A DNA stretch of 64,000 nt from Phoronis australis (GCA_002633005.1 NMRA01000304.1:151200-215199); one strand, 5' to 3'. Positions 37,001 through 52,000 are shown, numbered from the stretch's first letter. Notes: a model not told the origin generated them from the sequence alone. Translations and numbers: made by a program.

Positions 37001-40000
37001 GGCAGCAATTGAGGAATGGCGTGGCTTAAGGTATGGACTAGGCTTTGTTTGTCTATGAGTAGATGAGCTCAGGGAAGGAACAGTTGATCTGATGTTAGGC
37101 AATACTTTTTTAGTTGTGGAAAAGTTTTGGACAATGTGAGAACGTAGGAAAATGTGGAAATAACATGGTGTATGCTTTGTTAGAATCGCATCTTCATAAT
37201 TATCCTAAAATACCAATTCGTATGTATGTGATACAATGTAAGGTAAGAGAAAGTGTTTTGCACAAGTTCAAGAAAGTGAATTTGCTTTCATTACGAGGCT
37301 ATTTTTGTCACTGTTGGTGTGAAAGTTTCTCTTTTAACCATGCCCTCAGCCTTTGATCAGCATGCTACGACCTTGAGAAAACTTTGGAGAAGATAGTTTA
37401 GGTGCACTTGGGCTGTGATGTCTTATGAAGCATGTAACTTGTCAGTCTGTAGTTAAAGCAAAAATCTATGTTTGTCCTTAGAACACACAGCTGGAGGTTG
37501 GCCGACGACAGACGGTGCTGTCTGCCATCAGTGACTTGGTCAGTCAGCTGCAGGAGATAGCTGAGGAGGGTCTGCTGCAGCCGGCTGTACAGAATGTCCA
37601 GTCTCTCAATGACCAGTGGTCAGAGCTCTCCAAACGACTTACCAAAAGGAGGCAGACTGTCCTGGTAAGTCAAAGGCATCGAATATATGACGGCATTTCC
37701 AATTGTCAAAGTGGGCTAATAAATTTTTGTTTGTGTTTGCTCACAAAATATTTGGCATGCCCACAAAAACGTTATCGCCTTGGTGATAACATAAGACTCA
37801 TGTGTTGGTGCAACCTCGTTTTTGCTTCCACCTCAAGCTTGTTGGATTTGTTATCATAATGATACTTTTATTCTTTCAGATCAACATTAACAGTGTTTAA
37901 TGTGCATGAAGTACCTCTTATTTTCTAGCTTTGTGTGATATCACACAAAAGTTCTTCAAAACAGTGTAAACTTCGATCTCTGATATTTTTTGATATACCT
38001 GAAAGATCACAAGCCACTAAAAAATTTCCCCGACCAGAAAATCTGCCTGATGTCACCCAATAATTAGTTCTTCACACAGTCCTCCATTAATCCTTTACAG
38101 GATCATGTGAGTGAGCTGGATGACTTGTTTGTTAACTTCAAGTCCTCCATCCAAAGTTTATGCATCTGGATCGACAAGGCCGAGCATCAGCTGGAACAAT
38201 CTAGTCAGACATCTGATGCGGAACCAACCAATACTGAGGTAGGACGTCTGCCACTTCTACACTAATTGAGTTATTCAGACTGCTTTGGCATGGTTCTCTT
38301 ACAACACTGTAAACCTTCAATAACTTTGGAAACATCAAATTAAAGTCATAGTTTTCATGTGTGAAAAACTGGTATTGACTTGCCTATGATAAATGAAAAA
38401 AAAATTGCAAGCCGTGTCGCAACTTTTACAGCCCTCTACTTTACGTAGACTGATTAACTCTAATTAGATATTGCAACGTGTCTCATGTCAGTCAACACTT
38501 ATGACATATAATAGCACCTTCTCATTGCTCAGAATATATGCTTGAACTTTTACCTAGTTGTCCCACATCTTGACACAGTGATTTCGCACAGTGGCTGTTA
38601 CTAAATCTCACCGTTGTAACAAAAATTTTACAGAATCTAGTCAAGTTCACCTGTCTTAACAAGTAGCAGTTATGGCGTCTGCCATTTAAGCAGCAACCAG
38701 TCAATGTTCATTTTGGTTGGCATCAGTCAGTAGTTAAAATTTGTCTCTTTTTTGTTAAAAATAGCAAATTGAAAACAAAAAAGGAAAGCTTATGATATGA
38801 AAAAGGACATGATATGAATGGTTGCACAGTCACATTTTGACTCAAGTTCACCATAATTTCAAATGTCTTCGTTGGAGTTAAACAGTGCAAACTAGTGTGT
38901 GTGCGTGCGTGTGTGTGATTTCTTGGATTTTTTACAAAAAAAATTTTATTGAAGTTTTTTGTTGCAATGAAATTGGTTCATTCTTGCTTAAGTTGGTATA
39001 TCAACTTGACCCTGTTGTATGTGATATAGGTTTGTTTGTTCTGACCATTTATTTCCATTTTGATTCATTATGTACCTTTTGACCCATTATGTCCATTTTT
39101 GCTTGCTAAGTCAGTCTTTTAAATCAATTTTCTTCATTAAGTTGGCTATGACCCGTTAGTTTACGTTATTGTATTTCATAAAATTTGTTCAATTAGAACA
39201 ACCATTAAATTAAATCCATTTTTGATGAATTATACTGAAGTCAACATAAAGTGTCTGGAGAGTCGTGGCCCATTTTGTCCATATTGATCTATTATGACCA
39301 TTTCAAATTCCCTTTGCCTTTGGGTCAAAATGGACATAATGTGTCAAAATGGACATAATGACTCGCAATGGACATAATGAGTTAAAGTAGAATGTGTCTC
39401 AAAATCAAACTCAACTTCGTCCTGTAACAACAGATACTTTGTCATATGAATTTTTGGTTACTAGTCTTTTCTCGGCCTCATGAGCTGTAAATTTCTGCCG
39501 TTATACTTAGAATGCTTAAGTATATCAATAATCTAATAAGTACATTGATAAATCCACAAGGGACCAGTTTTCCAAAGGCCAGTGGCTATCTTATCGTGGT
39601 GAACAGTGATGATAGAAGCCTTAGTCTGTGCATTACTAGGAACCCAAGAGAAATATAGAAAGCCTTGTCTTACAACGTCAGAGCTGACTGTGATTAATAG
39701 TAGCTGTTTATCCCTTGTTTTTTCATGGAGCATGTGTAGGCAGTGAGAATATATTATTGAATTGTCTCGAAGCAAAAGAAGTATAAGGATTGTGCCCAGG
39801 ATGCTTAATGGATTGTATGTCTGTTATAGGTTAATTGACATTACGAGGAAATTGTTGATTAGTGAGATAACATTTTATTACAACTTGGATATCCAACATT
39901 CATTTACTGAAGATTCAGAAGATTGTGGTGGTTGTATTTAAGAATGATCGGTGCCTACTTGAATTTATGAGTTGAGATTTGTATGGATGGACTTGCTATA

Positions 40001-43000
40001 GCTGTCATCTGCTGAAAGTCGTTTGTCGATGTCATTGTCGATGTTGTAATGGCCCACTGTGCTGAATATTGTTCTTGCGGGGAAGAAGAGGCTCTTGTTT
40101 CTGTTAGTGCGAAAATCAGTTTCAAAGTTCAGCCTCTGAATTCAAAGGAAGGCATATCACCTGACTTGGCATTAAAGGTAGGTAGTAATTAGTGGGACAG
40201 TGGTTCTAGAATGAGGAAATTTAATACCATGAAGCTTCTAATAGAAGATAGGTCTCCAGTAAACGCGGTCTCTTATAACAGCTGGGGATTACGTATGCTA
40301 AAATTGATACCGCTCGTCTCAAATTGAGGCCCTGTTCGTAGTACTCGTGAAGTTAATTTATGTCCTGGCTTTATTAAGAACTTAATGATACACGAGATAT
40401 AGGGCTCAGTTTGGTGACCTGAAAGTTGCCATTGTGTCCCCAGATTTTGTTTAAAAATCCCTGGTCGCCACAATGTCGCTGCGCCACATCAAGCACACAC
40501 TCAAAATACTACAATAAGTAAACTCATGGAAGTTGGAATTGTTCGGCAAAATCAGAAGGTCCCGATCGTGCTCGTCTCACTCAGGAGGTGAGTCCGTATG
40601 CGGGATATTATCGCCTTATTTTCTATTCAAGCAAAAAAGGCAAACAATGTTTGGCAACATCAGTTCCCTAAGTTGACATGCTAAGCATCAAGCTCTATGA
40701 TTCAAGTCCTATTTAATTCACTTTGAGTTCAGTGACTATAAACAATTAAGATGGTAGCAATCTTTACCCACAATTTTAGACCTGTCATTGAAATTAAACT
40801 TTTTCATCGTTTGCAGCACCAAAATACGGTTAATTACACGAGAGTAAGAACGACATAACCCTGCATTGCAATTATTGTTCCTTCTTCAGTGATATATCCC
40901 AGCCTCTATAATTGTGAAGCCAGTGACTGAGCAACACAGTGGGGTGACTTGACTTGAGCACACCACTGCTTATTAGTATGTTCCTAATTCTACCAAAGAA
41001 TCCATTGCAGTGCAATTTGAATGGGGGAGTGCATTTATTTGGAAAAGTTTTGGAAATAGTAAACTTTAAATTTGATTGCATGGATGTGACACCCATGAGT
41101 ATGCAGGGAGTAGTTAAAGGATGGTGTAAATAAACAAAACTTTGCATTAAGAATCTTGGTATTTTATTGATATTGTAAATTTTAGTTATGTTCAATTAGT
41201 GAACTGCTACCTGCAAGAAAACTTGGCATCTTATCAAGTTAGTTGAACAAAACATTGTTAGTAATGCTCTGAACTCATTACTTTCCATTTCTGCATAAGA
41301 ACGTTTAAGTTCACGTTCAAGCTTTTGAACACCTTTGATTGCGTGCCAAGGCAATTAGAGAATTTTTATTGTGGCATATACTTTGACTAAATTAGTCTTT
41401 TAGTTGTGTATAGCCAGGCTAAACCTGGATCAAGGGTATTTTAAGCCAAGTGCTTTTCAATGTTCAGTAGTGATGTGTAGTGTTACCTGGTAATGAGGTC
41501 TTACATGTGATGTGAGTCAGTTAATTCAGGACAAAGAGAGAATATTCCTGCAGAGAGAGTTTGTCTTACTCTCAACTTTGTGAGCTTCTCTGAGAAAAAA
41601 GAAACTGCAGGAAGTTACTGCTGTTGATTGGAAAAACAGAAGATACGCATTTCCGTGCCATGTTAGGTGTCGTGTACTTCTTTCCATGTGACCTTGCACA
41701 TAGGACAGCTAAGTTTTAAGGAGATTGTTTGGCGCTGGACTGTATTCATGGATGTGCAGGTTATATCCAATTATTAGCTAAGGATTGTTTATGAGAAACG
41801 ATGGCATTCTGTTGGAATTTGTCTAGGCCGCTCTTCTTGGTCTATGATGTGACGCTTGTTGAAGTAGTGTACGCCCGTTTCTATTTGGTGTGGAGCGAAG
41901 AGGAGTATTGTTTTTGTCATGTTACCATCATGTTTTCGCCACAGCTGTGATCAAGTTTAAGGAGGTGTGGCACCCATGTGACGTGTACTTTTGCTTCTAT
42001 TGATTAGTTTGACACTCAGGTTTATAGGGTACATGTAGGATTTTGGTCAGTGCTTAAATTTTATTTGCCAACAAATTGATAGGTGTTGGACTGAAGCTAT
42101 AGGTGGCATTCTGGTAAAACACTCAGTTGATTTAGGTCACTTAGTTAAGTAGAATTGGTCTCAACTCGTCCCTTACTCTGACTTGCGGTGATTTTTGGCT
42201 TGGAATGAACTGACACTTCAGTATTACTTGAGATCGACTCATAAAGTTGGGTCGTCATTCACCAAGCAAAGTCTCTTGCTATAAGGAACTGCTGGATCTT
42301 TGAAGCCCAGAATTATTACTTTTCATCTGATTAAGGAATGAGTTGATATCAGTTTTATTGAGATAACAGATGCAAATCATTAGTTTGTTTCTTTGACAGG
42401 ACATCAATTTATAACAGATTTAAGACTCCATTGCTGAAACATACGGTTTCACCTCTGCATCTATGTTTGACATTTGGTTTCAAACTTAACAAACTATGAA
42501 TGTTAAGAGTTACTGTAGTCAAAAATCTATCTTGCACGGCCAATTTCATTTTACCATTTGGTGTGATATCATGTTTTTACATTGTCGTTGTGATAATCAC
42601 TTCTTTGTTATTACTAAGTTCTCCATGGCAGTTGAATCTTGGCAGGTCACTTGGTTGCACTTTGCTGCATGTTGTTTTTTGGGAACAATTTTCAGATTTG
42701 TGTTTTTTTTTAACTGAAAAGTTGTCTTCATCGGCATCCAGCTGCTGCAGGCAATACCGAGTCTATTTAATGCACAATGTGACTCTACTTTTACTTTGTT
42801 AAATAAATTTACTTTAATTTCTGGTTACCTTCATGTAAATTCCAGTAATGAGTCATTGGTCAGAACTTATGTGTTCAGAATAGTTTTTGATAACGGCAAA
42901 ATCTTACCAATTTCGGACGAAAATGATTACCAAAATTGCCGTTTTTTTGATTTTTCACTTGCTTCCAACAATTTCTCAAAACTTTATGCTGTAGCTGTGG

Positions 43001-46000
43001 TACAAATCTTGAACATGGAAAACCATTTAATTTGGTATTGTATTGTGTCGCATGAAAGAAAAAATTTAAAATAAAATTTCTCTCGTCAACCACATTTTGT
43101 CCTAAATTGGTAAGACTTTACCGTAATCGAAATATTAGACCTTACTGTAATCCCCAATACATGGACTTGTTCATCACTGATTGGTCACTTCATTTTCAGG
43201 CCCTTCAAATAGAGCTGAATGAACTGCGCAGTCAAGTGGACCAGGTCCGAGATAATGCTGTGGACTTAATCAACAAGGGAGATAAATACCAGAAGATGGT
43301 TGAACCGGAGCTCACCACGTTGAACCGGCGATGGGAGGAGCTATCTGGGAAACTGAAGGTTAGTATGGGCACGTGATTAGTTTGTTGTCATGGTAATGTA
43401 TCTCTGTGATTTTTAAGTTTTATTTTTGTCTGTACCATGTAAATGCTGCTTACTATAGGTAGAAATGTGTTCCAGGTATTAGAATGGCTGCTATTCAATG
43501 CACGGCCAGGTGGTACTTTTAGTACGCTGATAATGTTCTTGGCCTTTAATTAATGACAAAGATTTGGGGGGACTCGTTCAGGTAGAAAAAATGATGAAAA
43601 TGATTAAAGAATATTTATAATTCAAACATGCTATTTATTTTGTCACATATCTACTTTACTGCAGGCAATACATGTAACATCTCATTGTTGTTGTTGTTAT
43701 TATTAATCCATTAATTTTGTCTGTTTCTCTCCTTGTTTAAAGTGTTTACTCAGTTGTTCAGGTTAAAGTGATTCTCTCAACTGAAGTTGAACAGAATAAA
43801 TTAAATATGTCAAAAATATTTGAATGTTGAAATTGCTACTTGCATGTCAAGCTACAAGATGCTAATAGTGAATCATTTTACTTTCACCCTTTGTTCACAT
43901 TCACGTTTGTTATAATTTCAAAATCGTTTATTCGCTTTTTCTATTTTGTTCTGCACGTGTGTTTCCATACTGTATTCACAGTTGCTCTTTGTTTTACGTG
44001 ACAAACGTTGCATGTTGTCTACAGCGTAGGTTCTCGTGTGTCACACGCCATATTATTTACGCTGTGCCATATTCTTGTAGGAGCGACAAAGTCGTAAGCA
44101 TGAAGTTGTCGTAGAGATTAAACGTAGCATCACACTGCAAACTTCACCTAAGGTTCCCGATGGTCAACAGGACGACACCTATAGGCTCGAGTTTGAGGCT
44201 GAATTACGCGACATTCAGGCCTCACTGGTGTCCTGGGAGAGATTATTTTCAGTAGAACCATCGTGGTCGGAAAGTGAAATGGAAGATAGTATCGATAAGA
44301 AACTCCAGGTATTGAATTTGCTGGGAACTAAATATGGATAGAGTTCCTGTGCTTGAATCTCATCGTCCCTTTTAGTCTGGTTTTATGCTGGGTAACCATG
44401 CAAAATTCACCTGTTATTCTGTTATAATAATCATATCTTATTCTGTTACAATAATTACAAAAAACATCAACTTAACTGCTTATTTCTTACTTGTTTTTGG
44501 CTTTTGATTGAACTTAACAAAATTGTTATTGAGCTTATAATCACTAGTATTTGAATCACTAAACACGACACTAAGTCATTTGCATGCTTTAGAAACTTGA
44601 TGACTCACCAGTGTGTTTCAGTTGCCAAGCTGTTTGTGCGTAGGTTTCACCACATAGGCACAGCGGCATGCTAAACTCACCATCGCAGTTTGAGCGTGAT
44701 TATTCTCGTTAACTCACACTACAGTACATGGCAAAAGTAAATCAAACAAAATTATACCTTCCAGCATCATTATGGCCAAAAATGACTCAGACTATGTAAA
44801 TCTGAAACAGGCGTAGAAATATAGATTACAAACATTTTAAATCTGGTCTGCATAATTTATATATTCATATTTGACACAATTTTATGGGTGAGATGCTCAC
44901 TGCTAAGTCTGATTGGATTTCTGTGTTTGACCTGTGGTCCCGATGGCTCATTGGCTAGAGCATCTGCACGGATAGCAGAAGTTCCTGGGTTCAAGTCCCG
45001 GTCGGAGGCAGAAATCTTTTCGGACTCGTGTTCATTAGGTAACGTGGTGTGGCCAATAGGTGGCGTGCAGACCAGACTTAAAGTGTTTGTGACCAAAAAT
45101 GACTGATAATAACTATTAAGGTGACAAAATTCTAATTACAGAATGGCTTAGCCACCTTACAAACTTCTCTATTAATTCTCAAACATTCTCGATCATGAGG
45201 CACGGCTACTCTGACAACGAATACGACTTCCGCTCAGCCATCATGACAGAGAATTCTGGGTCATTCTGGCTGTGTACTTTTGTCACGTACTGCAGTTAAG
45301 AATAATGGTGGGTAGTCGATGTTCAGTCAAGTCACACCCCTGAGGTAGAGGTACAAACGAAATGCCAAGATGTTTTTTGAGGCTGTTGGATCATAGCTGT
45401 GGAAGTTCTTGATGACATTTTTGGTCTGGTCAGGCAAATATAGTTGTGACAAGTGAAGACTGAGGCTGTGTGATGGTGGTGGCAATCTAGGGTTGAATAT
45501 TGTTCACAGTCGCAGATTCATCAAAAATCTTTAATAAATATTCATCTGCATTTTGAATGGCTGACTACATGTTTTGTCCTTTCAAATAATTTGGGAAAAC
45601 TTTGTTACCAGTAGATCAGCTGGCCTGAAACAATTTGCATTCCTGTGGGATCTAATATAGGAAACCTGATGAAACTGAATTTCACAGATGGTGTCGCATT
45701 TTACGTCTTTTTCGTGTTAATGCTGGGAACATGTGGTTGATGATGGGTATTGATAAGCCAACAAGGTGCTAGCCAGAGTCTTTACTACAGTTGATGTGAT
45801 CCAAATGATAAGGTAAGAGGACACCTCTTGAGTTACCCGGTTTTGTGCCTTCTCCCAAGAATATGTAGTGTTTGCAAATGTTTGTATTTTGCAGTTTGAA
45901 TAATACAAAATCAAATGTTTGCTATTTTTGAACTGGTCGTGGGCAGATATGAAATTCTCAGTGACAGGCTTGCACCTGTATGTTAGCTCTACCTGTATGT

Positions 46001-49000
46001 TATGTTGTGTTCTCAGGTATCCGACCAAGAGTTGGAGAGATTAGAGCCACGCATACTAGAGATCTTGGAGAAAAACGATCAGCTGGTTGAATCGACCCCT
46101 GACCCCGAGAGGGCGGCAGTCATACGGCAACATTCTGTGGAGATGAAGGTATGTTGGAATGGGCTTGCAAACATGACAGAATGTTTACTGTGCCCTATGG
46201 GTGATGTCAGCCATGAGTAGCTTGCGGATAAACCCCGGGCTGTCTTTTTGTAATTGGTGTTTTGTTTGAACTGGCAATGTCAACTGGACTATTGTGTTCT
46301 CGCCCATAGCTGTTTTTCGGAATGACACAGCGCCCACTGTGAGTCTGCAGTATTTCTTATTCAGGTGCCAGTAAAATTTTATTGTTACAATGCAGACATA
46401 AAACTTTTGTAAAGCTGAATGAGGCACAATTGCTCATTGTACAGTTTTGTCCGAAACCGCACTGTTGTGTGGTAACGACTCTACCTTTCAAAAATTAGGT
46501 CAATTGTGCAATGGGTTACACATCATGGATAACCTGAAACCTGGAAAATGACATAAAATTAGCTTCCATGCTTGGAAAACTCATGGAAAATGAAAAAAGG
46601 GAAAAACTCTGGGAAAATTCCTGGAAATTTTCATAACATGAAAAATTTGTTTTGCGAGTGATATTGTTAACTTGTGCATTCAAAAATTATTAAATATGTA
46701 CTTTTTTGTAGGAAATTGCTTGATGAAAAATAAAACCAATCATGTACTAGAGTACACTTGGAAAATGAAAGCACGACTTGATTGAGATTGCTGTTGCTTT
46801 GTGATGATGCCAAATTTGTTAAGTGAAGAAACCATTGTAATATCACGTATGATATCTTAACATCATTTCTGAAGTGTGTTGGTCTATTTACACCAACCTT
46901 TAACCTATTTACATTGGCACTATATTCGGTCATTTCTCCAGTTATCTTCAGATGTTACATTGTGTTTAGAAGAATGAGTATGGGTGTCTGGTACAGTGGG
47001 CATTTTTTGGACTGCGTATTCCCTTGTACCAGATTGTAAATAGGTTGGAGTTTGGTGCAAATAGAAATGATGGTACTACGTTACCACCTCAAAGTGGTTT
47101 TAGGAAGTCTCACCTAATGAAATGTTAACCTATTACTTTTAAGAATTTTTTTCAAATTGTGCCATTGTTTGGTTGGTTCATCAAAGTTAAATCATTCAAA
47201 AGGTCTTACCAAAAGTCGTAGAAACAATTATTATTTGTTGTGACTTTTTGTTTTGCCAGACAAGATGGGACAACTTGAAGAGCGAGTGTGAAACTCGTAA
47301 GCGTACGCTCAAGATCTTGGCGCCCCACTGGTATCAATTCCAAAAGGAGTCCATCGACTTCGACCATTGGTTGATGCAAATTGAGGTCAAACTGAGAGAT
47401 AGCCATGGTGACATCATCAAACTGAAGGTAGGTAGCATTACTTTACTTGCCTTCACAGAGTTTGTGTGTGCAATGATTTCTTGTGTCAGAAGTGAACAAG
47501 GGGATTTTTGTCGACGTCTCTGTTGGACTTAATTTTCCATGTGTCTTGAGAGGTTAACATAATGTGTTTGGTCTGGGTGATTTCGATCGACCTGTGACTG
47601 ATCAGGACTTTGAATAGATCATAATCTTGGTTAACATGTTCCAGTTTCTCCAGTGTGGGAATAGTTGGCAGGAACGGGACAACACCTTTGGCAGGACCCT
47701 CTCTTGTGTGGATTAGTCTGTTTCTGATATCTTCTCGGCTAGATTTGCCCATGTGCTCTTAACAGTCGTGTTTATAGAAAGGATTGGTGTCAATAGAGGT
47801 CATTGGTTTTGCATCATATGGGGTTTCTAGAAATGGACTCGGTTACCAACTCATTCTTTCAGTTGCCCAGGAAATGCATTGAATTTTAAATAGCTAGTGG
47901 TACCCACTGCCCATTTTATGGAAGATTTGAAGCACCTCTTCTAACTCTTACCAAGAGACTGAATTCCTAAGTAGTAGTTCTGGTTGTCAGTGATAGATGT
48001 CAGCACTGAACATGAATTGCCCCTTGGTTGGTTTCACTCCCATAGTTTAATACCCTTAGTTTTCTGGTCTGCATGATGAGTAATTAATCAAACACAGGAT
48101 GTGATCACTCACCGTTATAAAAACGTCTATTAAATGACTGGACTAATTTAGCATGAATATCAGATGATGTTATGAGTGTCAACACTACGCTTGTTATCGT
48201 TCCATAGCCGTTACTTTGCATGCAAACTTGGCTCCTTGTGTTGTGTAGGTAAACCATACAACACATGCTTAATACATTTCAATCTGTTACAAATGTCCCA
48301 AACCTTCCGTTGAATGATTTTCCCATCAATTAAACGTTCTACTATTCTGTGTTTCTGCTATTTTCTGACACTACCACAAGTAAAACCAATTATCCTCATC
48401 TTGTTAGCAACTGATGCTATATATCACTTGTACTTCCTAACTGAAAATTTTCACTTGCATTTTACTCGGGGTGCTGTGGATCGCAATTTGACTTGTCCAT
48501 TCCTGTCCATTTGTTCTGTTTCTTAAAGGGGCTATCGGCAGACTGGGTAGGTTGGTTTTAAGAATTTCTTTCACTCAAACTCACATTCATCCGTAATACT
48601 ACGGTATAATTTTCTGCGGCTGCATTGTTGCATGAAATGGAACCTTGATCCTCGGCTTCAAATTGAAGCCTGACTTGGGGGTGTATATGACGTCACAGTG
48701 CAATGCAAGAAAAAATGTTTTTCCGCCAATTTTAGGAAATTGGAAAATTATTGTAACCAGAAAATAGCTTGTATTTTGTCTTTTATGGATTCCAGCATTT
48801 GAATATTTTTTGTGTTTAATTCAATAATCCATAAAGCAGATATCATTCTAACTACAGACAACAGTGGTTTCTAAGTCGAGGCTGAATTCAGATATTAATC
48901 TAGTCAATAGTTAAGCGTTCCTGTGCTTTTTTTGTCTGGTATCACAAACTAACAGTCGAGTTATTTACTATGATTCAAGAAGTCATTAAAGTCACTCACC

Positions 49001-52000
49001 AACCAGTACCTGAGTACCACAACCTAACACATCTATTTTAGCTTATTTTTATTGCATTTCTTTGAGAAAAAATGATCCTAACTTCAGGAGCCTGACAGTT
49101 TGAAAAGTCACCAGTTTTATTTCAAAATAAAATGTAGTTTTTGTCAGCATTTTATTGCTTTCAAGTCACTGCTAAAATGCAATAATTGCTCAACTCCACA
49201 CTATAGGACCTGAGGTCAGATTCCCTGATTATTAGGCCTCTACCATGAAGGAATTGCTCAAATCTATTGAAAAAAATACAATTTCCTGAATTCAATTTTA
49301 GTACCTTATGAAGATGTGATGGTTGATAAAGCACTAATTTGTTGTAATATAAACATCTTTTATGTTCCTTTATGACTGTTGTTGGCCTTTTGATTGTGTA
49401 CTGATGGGCGAGTCATTCTTCAGGTTTCACAAATTTAATGTAACTCGCACAAATCCAAGAACAAGCCAGCTGGCAGATCACTGCTCTATGTATTATTAAT
49501 GCATTGTGTGTATGAACGGTCAAGCTTTGAAATATTAATCGGGTTAGGATTTTTAACTTGTACAGGTTGAAAAAAGGCATTGTGCATTAGGCTTCAGTCA
49601 CAGTTTCTCATGATCTATTGGATAATTGAAGTGTGAAAATGACAAGTGAAGTGTGCAGTGCTTAAATTTGACTTTCCAATCTGAGTTGTCATGTGCATTG
49701 ACTCTCTAGTTCCAGCAAGTATGTTCTCATTCCTACGGGCAGGTGTTTGATATAAACTGGAATCTGTATACCTAGTCAGGTGTATCATTAGCGTTCATCT
49801 TAATCGTATAAAAAATGGATACGTTGAGCCCGATCACGGCGATTCCCAGAACTGGTGTTGGGATCGAGATTTCATTCGAGATGGATAGAATAAGAATAGA
49901 TTAAACTCTGCTTCGTATCCAGAAATTAAGTCGAAAGTCTTTACCTAGGAGGTTCCACCTGGTTTCTCATATCAGACTCGACCTCATCAAACTGTTTAAT
50001 TGCTATTAGCCATGGCATGCTGCTCAATAAAACATTCAGTTTGATTAGCCAGGAATGCACATTGACAAGCTGTGTGGCTGCTTTAAGTCAGTTGTAGTGC
50101 AAGTAATTCAGGTAAGGCATTTATTTACGAGGACTCATAGCTACTACTACAATTTTTAGAAATATTATGTAAGGTAAAAATTCTCCAGGTTTGAACAGTG
50201 AAAAATAAATCATATTCCACTGGGTCAGAGCTTGTACCAAATTCTAGATATTGACAAGATTGTCTGTCCAAAATTCAAAAATTATAATTACCGACAAAGT
50301 ATCATTCACCCTGATGTAGCACACTATGGGAACGCTGTGGCTATTCTTGGCAATTTCCTATGTAGTCTAATTTGACACTGTTGATGTAAAACACAGTGTC
50401 AGATATTTAAGAAGTGTGATGAACAGCCAAATTTCCCATGTCCCGATCATCAGAATCAAGGAAGTTCAATTTTGTCTTGAATTTCGGTGTCCCAAATTTT
50501 AGAGACTGTCCTAATTTAAACTGAAGACTTTTTACCATAAATTTACATTTTAATATGACTGAACATTAAGGTTGAGTTAAATGTTTAGAAATTAATTACT
50601 TGATCCACCTCTAACCTAGCTGTAAGAACATAGTATGACGAGAAAGTGTGATTTTTGTCAAATTTCTTTATATAAAGTATTTTTTTAGAAGTTTGTATAT
50701 TAATTTTGTTTTAGCAAGACCTTTAGTTTATAGTCGCCCTCGTGTGATCAATGGTAATTTTTTAACTTTCTGTAGCAATGTGGTATGCTACTGAAAATGA
50801 GAAGTTTTAAATGTATAGTAGTGTGGTTTTACTTTCTTGCAAAATTAAAGCTGACCTCTGGATATTTTGTGTCATGATTTGACGTTATGCAAAAAGTGCT
50901 TGAAGACAACGCTGGCTTCTGTCAATCCCACCTTCCTCAGAGTCCTCCTATAATTTTTGATCTAGGTCTCGCATTTGTGTTGGCACATGATATATTATGT
51001 CGGTGAATGCTCATTGCGAAAATGAAGAGAACATAGTTATTCACGTCATTTTATTCCTGGATCTCTGATCGGACATATCCACCTTCACTGGAGGAAAACA
51101 CCTTTCTATAAATGCTGGCACCATTTGTTTTAAATTTCTCCACTATTGATTACAGATATATCCGATCAAAGATCCAGGGATAAAATTGAAAAGTTATGTG
51201 TGGCTACATGTTATCTTCATTTTCACAATAATCTTGTGTCAGTTATTACGCTGCGTGCCAACACAAGAAGGTGTGTTTTTCTGAACTGATGAGTGGACTC
51301 TGACGAAGCTAGAGTAAGAAAACATAAATGTTGCCTTTAACCGTACAGTACAACCCAAAAGTATTCAGACAAAATGACTCGGAATCCCCAAATTCATCGT
51401 CGGAGTAATTTTCCCTCACGACTGAGAACAAAGGGGAATTAACGCAAAACTTAGGTGATTGAAGCCATTCTGTAATTAGAATATTGCCACCATAATAACA
51501 ACCACCAGATGGGGTTGCTGCTAGCAAAATAGTGTGACTCAATGGTTCGATGTGCGGGCTCCCACTTGGGAGACCTGGGTTCAAATGCTCGGCTTTACTG
51601 GCTGACAATCGAGCATTGCACAAAAGTGTCCCCTACTCCTTTGAGCTCGGCTTGTATGCAAGGGAGCGAATGAGAACCTGGATATAATGTGAAAGCGATT
51701 TCCGGGGCTGTGCTCGTATGTATTGTTGCTGCTGACAGAATTAGCTGTCATGTTGGGAAAACTGTATTTTGTCTGCATACTTTTGTCATATACTGTAATT
51801 TTGTCATGTACTGCACTTGTATTAGAAAAAATCTGCTACCATTTTACACAAGCGTTAAGGGATATTAATATATGTTAAGGGATATTAACATATTTGTTGC
51901 CATAGATACCACATGTAAGCTCTATCCGCTTCCTTATTAGATTAGATGACTTAAGTTGCTCATCAATTATTGTGCTCGAACTTTTGGAAAAACTGATCTT

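Larger units (their letters stand above)
38239..43199 (+). other. Intron e30-e31, 5.0 kb
   Basis: Contains a (GT)n tract at 38896-38917, the GTCAAAATGGACATAATG inverted arms (39044-39385) and repeat copy 3 (42145-42345). Other sequence is unremarkable. The overlapping open frames at 42496-42802 are AT-rich and unsupported. Confidence 0.7.
44309..47259 (+). other. Introns e32-e33 and e33-e34
   Basis: Apart from exon 46017-46148 and the TIR/SINE element at 44720-45294, nothing was recognised. A short stretch at 46530-46620 has recurring TGGAAAA motifs. Confidence 0.6.

Noticed and set aside
44940-45013. Functional tRNA-Ser gene
   Set aside because: Acceptor stem mismatched, no long variable arm, located inside a TIR element; SINE head is more likely.
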